Source: Microtetraspora fusca (GTDB lineage Bacteria > Actinomycetota > Actinomycetes > Streptosporangiales > Streptosporangiaceae). Taken from it: 46,297 nt of DNA. Below the pieces are notes generated by a model. That model did not search any database. It saw only the letters and a program-made list of their open reading frames with translations, and was not told the origin of the DNA. Positions 41,517-46,297 of the stretch are shown piece after piece (the stretch's first letter is position 1; the number at the start of each line of letters is the position of its first letter). The translations under genes were made by a program, and so were the position numbers. The stretch is taken from assembly GCF_001570365.1 (NCBI RefSeq), contig NZ_BBYK01000083.1, forward strand, positions 1 to 46,297. Reading direction: 5' to 3'.

Positions 41517-42494
41517 ATGGTCACGACATCACCTACACGTGAAGGCGGACCGGCCGTGCGCCGGTCCGCCTTCCGGCGCAGCCGTGGCGACGTGCCGTTC
41601 CGTGTCGCCTCGATCGGAGCGGGCATCGTCCTACTGGCGATCATGGCGGCCATCGGCGTCTTCCTGGTCGTCAAGGCCATCCCCGCGCTCCAGGCGAACA
41701 CCTCGAACTTCCTGACCGAGAAGATCTGGACCCCCAACGCGACGGAGCCGAAGTTCGGCATCGCCGCGCTCGCGTTCGGCACCGTGCTCGGCTCGTTCCT
41801 GGCGCTGATCATCGCGACGCCGGTCGCCATCGGCGTGGCGCTGTTCATCTCCCACTACGCGCCGCGCCGCCTGGCCGCCGTCCTCGGCTACGTCGTCGAC
41901 CTGCTGGCCGCGGTGCCCAGCGTCGTCTACGGCCTGTGGGGCGTCGCCTTCCTGGTGCCGTTCATGCGCGGCCCGTCGGAGTTCCTGAACACGTACTTCG
42001 CCTGGATCCCGCTGTTCGGCGGAGACCAGGTCGTCGGCAAGTCCATGCTGACCGCCTCGATCGTGCTGGCGATCATGATTCTGCCGATCATCGCGGCGAT
42101 CTCGCGCGAGGTGTTCCTCCAGGCGCCGAAGATGCAGGAGGAGGCCGCGCTCGCCCTCGGGGCCACCCGGTGGGAGATGATCCGGATGTCGGTGCTGCCC
42201 TTCGGCCGCCCCGGCATCATCAGCGCGGCGATGCTCGGCCTCGGACGGGCCATGGGCGAGACGATCGCGGTCGCGCTCATCCTCCCCGCGACCTTCGGGA
42301 TCTCGTTCCAGATCCTCGGTCCGAACGGCAACAGCATCGCCGCCAACATCGCCAACGGCTTCGGCGAGGCGACCACCATCGGCCGTGGCGCGCTGATCGC
42401 GTCCGGCCTTGTCCTCTTCCTGATCACGCTGGTGGTGAACATGGGCGCCCGCCTGATCATCGCCCGCCGGAAGGAGTTCGCGAGGGCCGCATGA
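41517..42494 (+). CDS. pstC: Phosphate ABC transporter permease PstC
   Basis: 325 residues with six membrane segments and the cytoplasmic EAA loop (EEAALALGATRWEMIRMSVLP). AVPSVVYGLWG and GRAMGETIAVALI are PstC motifs. Starts 5 bp after pstS and overlaps pstA by ATGA. Confidence 0.95.
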   Translation: MVTTSPTREGGPAVRRSAFRRSRGDVPFRVASIGAGIVLLAIMAAIGVFLVVKAIPALQANTSNFLTEKIWTPNATEPKFGIAALAFGTVLGSFLALIIATPVAIGVALFISHYAPRRLAAVLGYVVDLLAAVPSVVYGLWGVAFLVPFMRGPSEFLNTYFAWIPLFGGDQVVGKSMLTASIVLAIMILPIIAAISREVFLQAPKMQEEAALALGATRWEMIRMSVLPFGRPGIISAAMLGLGRAMGETIAVALILPATFGISFQILGPNGNSIAANIANGFGEATTIGRGALIASGLVLFLITLVVNMGARLIIARRKEFARAA

Positions 42495-43378
42495 CCACTG
42501 TGCAAACGGGCATTCAGCCCATCTCGACCAGCCGCCGGGTGAAGGACCGCGTCGTCCAGGCGCTGGTCTATCTCGCATTCGCCATCGCGGTCGTCCCCCT
42601 GCTGTCGGTGCTGTGGCTCGTCGTCAAGAACGGCCTGGCGCGCTTCGACCTGGAGTTCCTCACCCACTCCATGCGCAACATCGGAGCCAGGGACGCCGGC
42701 GGCGGCGCGTACCACGCGATCATCGGCACCCTGGAACAGGTCCTCCTCGCCTCGCTCATCGCGGTGCCGATCGGCCTGCTCACCGCCGTCTACCTGGTGG
42801 AGTACGGCGCCGGCGGACGGCTCGCCCGGTGGATCAGCTTCTTCGTGGACGTCATGACCGGCGTCCCATCAGTCGTTTCCGGCCTCTTCGTGCTGGCCTT
42901 CTGGGTCCTCGCCCTCGGCATGCCGTTCTCGGGCTTCGCCGGCGCGATGGCGCTGTCGATCCTGATGATGCCGGTCGTGGTCCGCTCCGCCGAGGAGATG
43001 CTGCGTCTCGTGCCGAACGACCTGCGCGAGGCGTCGTACGCGCTGGGCGTCCCGAAGTGGCGCACCATCGTCAAGGTTGTGCTGCCCACCGCGTTCACCG
43101 GCATCGTGACCGGCGTGATGCTCGCCGTCGCCCGCGTCGCCGGTGAGACCGCCCCGCTGCTGCTCACCGTCTTCTTCACCGACTCCATCAACAACGACCC
43201 GTTCAGCGGGCCGCAGATGGGCCTCCCCCTGTACGTCTTCGACCAGGCGGGACGGCCGACCGACACGGCGATCGACCGCGCGTGGACCGGGGCGCTGACC
43301 CTGATCCTGATCGTCATGCTGCTCAACCTGGTGGCGCGCCTCATCGCGTGGTGGCGCTCGCCCGCGAAGAGAGGTTAG
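42491..43378 (+). CDS. pstA: Phosphate ABC transporter permease PstA
   Basis: 295 residues, six membrane segments, EAA loop near residues 175-195 (REASYALGVPKWRTIVKVVLP). TGVPSVVSGLFV and ARVAGETAPLLL are typical. Pairs with PstC as the channel. Starts inside the pstC stop (ATGA) and ends 3 bp before pstB. Confidence 0.95.
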   Translation: MTTVQTGIQPISTSRRVKDRVVQALVYLAFAIAVVPLLSVLWLVVKNGLARFDLEFLTHSMRNIGARDAGGGAYHAIIGTLEQVLLASLIAVPIGLLTAVYLVEYGAGGRLARWISFFVDVMTGVPSVVSGLFVLAFWVLALGMPFSGFAGAMALSILMMPVVVRSAEEMLRLVPNDLREASYALGVPKWRTIVKVVLPTAFTGIVTGVMLAVARVAGETAPLLLTVFFTDSINNDPFSGPQMGLPLYVFDQAGRPTDTAIDRAWTGALTLILIVMLLNLVARLIAWWRSPAKRG

Positions 43379-43381
43379 GAC

Positions 43382-44158
43382 ATGGCCAAGCAGATCGAGG
43401 TCGCCGGACTCGACGCCTACTACGGGGCGCACAAGGCCATCGAGGACATCACGATGACCATCGAGCCGCGCACGGTGACGGCGTTCATCGGCCCGTCCGG
43501 GTGCGGCAAGTCCACCTTCCTGCGGACGCTCAACCGGATGCACGAGGTCGTCCCCGGCGCCCGCGTCGAGGGCAAGGTCCGCCTCGAGGATCAGGACCTT
43601 TACGGCCCCGACGTGGATCCCGTCTCCGTACGCCGGACCATCGGCATGGTGTTCCAGCGGCCCAACCCGTTCCCGACGATGTCCATCTACGACAACGTCG
43701 CCGCCGGCCTCCGGCTCAACGGGCGGTTCTCCAGGTCGGAGCTGGACGGCATCGTCGAGTCCTCCCTCAAGGGCGCCAACCTCTGGAACGAGGTCAAGGA
43801 CCGCCTGAACAAGCCCGGCTCGGGCCTCTCCGGCGGTCAGCAGCAGCGCCTGTGCATCGCCCGGGCCATCGCCGTACGCCCACAGGTCCTGCTCATGGAC
43901 GAGCCCTGCTCGGCCCTCGACCCGATCTCCACGCTCGCGATCGAAGACCTCATCTCGTCGCTCAAGCAGGACTACACGATCGTGATCGTGACGCACAACA
44001 TGCAGCAGGCCGCCCGCGTCAGCGACAAGACCGCGTTCTTCAACCTGGCGGGTCAGGGCCAGCCGGGCAAGCTCATCGAAATGGACGACACGTCCAGGAT
44101 CTTCACCAACCCCGGGCAGAAGGCGACCGAGGACTACATCACCGGCCGCTTCGGCTGA
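43382..44158 (+). CDS. pstB: Phosphate ABC transporter ATPase PstB
   Basis: 258 residues. Walker [10 protein letters not shown] near 40, Q loop, signature LSGGQQQR, Walker [35 protein letters not shown] is diagnostic for PstB. Last transporter gene of the operon. Confidence 0.96.
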   Translation: MAKQIEVAGLDAYYGAHKAIEDITMTIEPRTVTAFIGPSGCGKSTFLRTLNRMHEVVPGARVEGKVRLEDQDLYGPDVDPVSVRRTIGMVFQRPNPFPTMSIYDNVAAGLRLNGRFSRSELDGIVESSLKGANLWNEVKDRLNKPGSGLSGGQQQRLCIARAIAVRPQVLLMDEPCSALDPISTLAIEDLISSLKQDYTIVIVTHNMQQAARVSDKTAFFNLAGQGQPGKLIEMDDTSRIFTNPGQKATEDYITGRFG

Positions 44159-44229
44159 CCCCGGCCCGGATCTGGGCGCGGTCTCGGCTTCTTCGTGAAA
44201 CGGAAACGCAAGGAAGTGGAGGAACCCGG

Positions 44230-44934
44230 GTGACGGTACCCGCAGTGGAGGGGGACACTCGGTCGGCACCCATACTCCTGGTGGCCGATCCGGACAGCGA
44301 CCTGATCCGGCAACTCACGGCCGCTCTGGAACCCGAAGGCGTCGAGGTCACCGGCGTGCCCGATGGCGCCCAGGCGCTGCTCCAGGCGGGCGCCCTCCAG
44401 CCCGACGCCGTCCTGATCAGCGCCTCGCTGCCCATCATCGGCCCGCTCGACTTCGTCCGCGCCGTACGGCTGGCGCGGGCCGTACCGGTCCTGCTCGGCA
44501 TCGATTTCGGCAGCGATGCCGAGCAGGCCGTACGCGCCCTCGCCGCGGGGGCTACGGCCTGCGTGGCCCGGCCGTACCGCGTCCCCGAGTTGCTCCCCCT
44601 CGTCCAGGCCGCCTTCCGGCGCCAGGAGATCGAGCGGACCGTACTGACGATCGGCAACGTCGAGTTGGACGTCACCGCCTACCAGGTCAAGGTCAACGGG
44701 AAGATCGTGCATCTCCCCCTCAGAGAGTTCGAGCTCCTGTACTACCTGATGCGCAACGCCGACCGTACGGTGACCCGCGACCAGATCATGCGGCACGTCT
44801 GGCACTCCCCCGACGCCATGTCCACGAACACCATCGCGGTCCACGTGAAGCGCCTCCGCGCCCGCCTCGGCGACGTGGACGACCAAATGATCCAAACCGT
44901 CCGCGGCGTCGGCTACCGCCTGGTTTCCAGCTGA
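44230..44934 (+). CDS. OmpR-type response regulator with degenerate receiver domain
   Basis: 234 residues from GTG 44230 with GGAGG 8 bp upstream. Receiver domain 12-125 and winged-helix DNA-binding domain 135-234 (PLREFELLYYLMRNADRTVTRDQIMRHVW, GVGYRL end). The phospho-acceptor Asp is Ser64 (LISASLP for LIDxxLP), the switch Thr is replaced by Gly, and the conserved Lys is Arg (ARPY). Acidic pocket reduced to ADPD. It cannot be phosphorylated in the usual way. No kinase gene adjoins. Placed 71 bp after pstB, it may add a phosphate-related, phosphorylation-independent control (inference). Confidence 0.85.
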   Translation: MTVPAVEGDTRSAPILLVADPDSDLIRQLTAALEPEGVEVTGVPDGAQALLQAGALQPDAVLISASLPIIGPLDFVRAVRLARAVPVLLGIDFGSDAEQAVRALAAGATACVARPYRVPELLPLVQAAFRRQEIERTVLTIGNVELDVTAYQVKVNGKIVHLPLREFELLYYLMRNADRTVTRDQIMRHVWHSPDAMSTNTIAVHVKRLRARLGDVDDQMIQTVRGVGYRLVSS

Positions 44935-45047
44935 GCTTCCTCTCGGACTCCAGGCTCGTGGGGCACGAGGGGCGATACGTGGGGCCCGCCGGCCCTGGGG
45001 TAAGGCGGTAGCCGTGGCCGACCGTCTCCGCTCAGGGATAAGCGCCG

Positions 45048-45725
45048 CTACCCGAGCGCGTGTCCGGCGGAACGGCCGAGCATGCGGCGCAGCCGTCCGG
45101 GGCGGCGAGGCGGGCGAATGACCACGCTGCCACCGACGATCTCTCCGGTCACGATGATCCGGTGGACGATCGGCGCGTCCGGCGGGGCGTCCTTGGCGGA
45201 CCGGTCGCGCACGGAGCCGCCATGCATACTCACCTCATTTCCGTCCACGGCATAGCCCGGCGGGACGACGATGCGCAGCGATCCTCCGCGCATGTGCACG
45301 TTCACCTCGGTCATCGCGCCCGCGACGGTCGCGCGGGTGAAGTCGAGGAGCACGGAGCCTCCGCGCACGTCCAGATCCAGCCTCTTCGGGACGATCCAGA
45401 CACCCTCATATCTGACGCTGCCGCCGACCCGCTTGACGTGCACGACATCTTTGGACTGCACCGGCGGAGCGGAGAGCGACTCGCCCAGCGCTGCCAGCGC
45501 GCCCGAACCGAGCCCGGGCAGATCCCCCAGCAGCGGCGCCAGGTCAGCGTAGGTTCGGGCGCCGAAGGCCGCCTCCAGCCGCTCGTCGAGCTCCTCCATG
45601 GTCAGCCGGCCATCCCCGGCGGCCACCCGCAACGCATCGGCGACCCGGTCGCGATCCTCGTGCGAGACCCGCATCTCCTTTGGGTCTCTCGGTTCCATGG
45701 GCGTCGGCAGGCTCATGATCCGCAC
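45048..45725 (-). CDS. DUF1707 domain protein with LiaF-like beta domain
   Basis: 225 residues if started at ATG 45725; ATG 45716 or ATG 45698 (MEPRDPKEMRVSHED) are equally possible. DUF1707 (MRVSHEDRDRVADALRVAAGDGRLTMEELDERL-type helices, about 19-70) then a repetitive beta region with four RGGS/GGSV motifs, like the C-terminal part of LiaF and cell-wall-active antibiotic response proteins. Role unknown; perhaps envelope stress. Confidence 0.75.
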   Translation of the reverse strand: MRIMSLPTPMEPRDPKEMRVSHEDRDRVADALRVAAGDGRLTMEELDERLEAAFGARTYADLAPLLGDLPGLGSGALAALGESLSAPPVQSKDVVHVKRVGGSVRYEGVWIVPKRLDLDVRGGSVLLDFTRATVAGAMTEVNVHMRGGSLRIVVPPGYAVDGNEVSMHGGSVRDRSAKDAPPDAPIVHRIIVTGEIVGGSVVIRPPRRPGRLRRMLGRSAGHALG

Positions 45726-45804
45726 GATATTGCATCCGCGGCCTATCGGTCACTCGCGAGTTACCGGGCACCCATTCGTTGGCCGAGCCTCCTAGCTAGC
45801 TGGT

Positions 45805-45908
45805 GCGCATGGCTGAGGCCCGTAGGCACTGCGCATGGCCAAGGCGCGTAGGCACTGCGCATGGCTGAGGCGCGTAGGCACTGCGCATGGCTGAGGTCCG
45901 TAGGCGCT
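45805..45908. repeat. Four tandem 26-bp repeats
   Basis: Units at 45805-45830, 45831-45856, 45857-45882 and 45883-45908, consensus GCGCATGGCTGAGGCGCGTAGGCACT cut here as GCGCATGGCTGAGG plus CGCGTAGGCACT. Units differ at one to three bases. 26 is not a multiple of three and the frames lack support, so it is a non-coding repeat. No spacers, so not CRISPR. Confidence 0.9.
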
Positions 45909-46009
45909 GCGGCGGGGGCTGCTCCGGCCGGCCGTGATAGTTGCGCTCTGGTGATGCCGCTCCCGCAGCCGTCGCAGGCGCGGTGGTACATGGCACGGTC
46001 CTACGCCGG

Positions 46010-46290
46010 CCTCCACAACCCCCGCCTCCGCGCCAACCTCCCCCGCCGCACCCCGGCCACCACCACGACCGACCCGAGAGCCACACACCAAAACCGGAGC
46101 CGCAGCAACACGACCAAGGGCAGAGACACTGCCAACCAGACCCAGCCACACCGAACCAACAAAACCAGCCCCAGGCAGCAAAAGCCAGACATAACCCCCG
46201 AAAACAAAAAGGGACCCCCCACAAACACCACACCACCACAAACACCACACCACCACCAGCCGGGCCAGCCAGAACACCACAACCCGCCAA
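46010..46290. other. AC-rich, T-poor strand-asymmetric tract
   Basis: About 280 bases in which the plus strand is almost only A, C and scattered G with very few T (for example ACACCACACCACCACAAACACC). The minus strand is therefore GT-rich. The Trp/Val/Gly-rich frames on the minus strand reflect this composition, not a gene. No function recognised; the tract runs to near the window edge. Confidence 0.75.
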
Positions 46291-46297
46291 CCCCGGG

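Noticed and set aside
45805-45908. CRISPR array
   Set aside because: Repeats are directly adjacent with no spacers, only four units, and there are no cas genes in the window.
45792-46290. Minus-strand Trp/Val-rich open frames at the right edge
   Set aside because: They mirror the GT-rich composition of the minus strand, two frames overlap with equally odd products, and neither has a plausible start.

Overview
The window is high-GC actinobacterial chromosome. Marker genes (a WhiB1/WblE-type WhiB protein, a SigR/RsrA pair, nickel superoxide dismutase with its own maturation protease, a SigF-type sigma factor with an anti-sigma kinase, a DasR-like GntR regulator) point to a Streptosporangiales-like, non-pathogenic actinomycete. 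Much of 16.2-37.5 kb keeps the gene order I recall for M. tuberculosis Rv3218-Rv3228 (lipid kinase, whiB1, pdtaS, TB7.3 biotin carrier, rshA, sigH, SRAP protein, aroA, rsgA), with biotin, kinase and HD-domain genes inserted.

Region 1 (1-11.5 kb) is the unusual part: six tandem, same-strand genes for secreted trypsin-fold proteins (906-2171, 2702-3949, 4769-6433, 6703-7875, 8000-9100, 9840-11369), plus the 3' end of a probable seventh at the left edge. Only the 8000-9100 gene keeps a canonical His/Asp/Ser triad. The other five lack the GxSGG nucleophile motif, and two of them also lost the histidine. Four carry unrelated or strongly diverged insertions right after the strand with the catalytic Asp. 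Five of the six share a -10 element, a start point on CATCCC, and a leader of about 60 nt that can fold into a stem-loop with compensatory base changes whose base covers the Shine-Dalgarno. Three have a TGTGA-N6-TCACA (Crp-type) site about 185-200 bp upstream of the -10. This looks like a coordinately controlled family of mostly pseudo-proteases around one active enzyme.

Region 2 (11.5-19.3 kb): malic enzyme, a CGNR zinc-finger regulator, sodX and sodN, an anti-sigma/sigma pair, a membrane protein, a diacylglycerol-kinase-like enzyme, whiB and a PdtaS-like histidine kinase. Region 3 (19.3-28 kb): bioF, a DasR-like regulator and bioD, a ThDP enzyme, a PASTA Ser/Thr kinase, a FlK-like thioesterase, and a biotin carrier with a biotin carboxylase. 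Region 4 (28-33 kb): a small membrane peptide with an HD-GYP and a degenerate HD protein, a sugar epimerase, and rsrA-sigR behind a SigR-type promoter. Region 5 (33-40.3 kb): a methyltransferase, a DksA-like protein, SRAP protein, aroA, rsgA (apparently CTG-started), a hotdog protein, a histidinol-phosphatase/IMPase, a fructosamine-kinase-like protein and a low-molecular-weight phosphatase. Region 6 (40.3-46.3 kb): PHO box, pstSCAB, a degenerate-receiver response regulator, a DUF1707 protein, then a 26-bp tandem repeat and a T-poor, AC-rich tract.

All calls are by eye; no database search or folding program was run.
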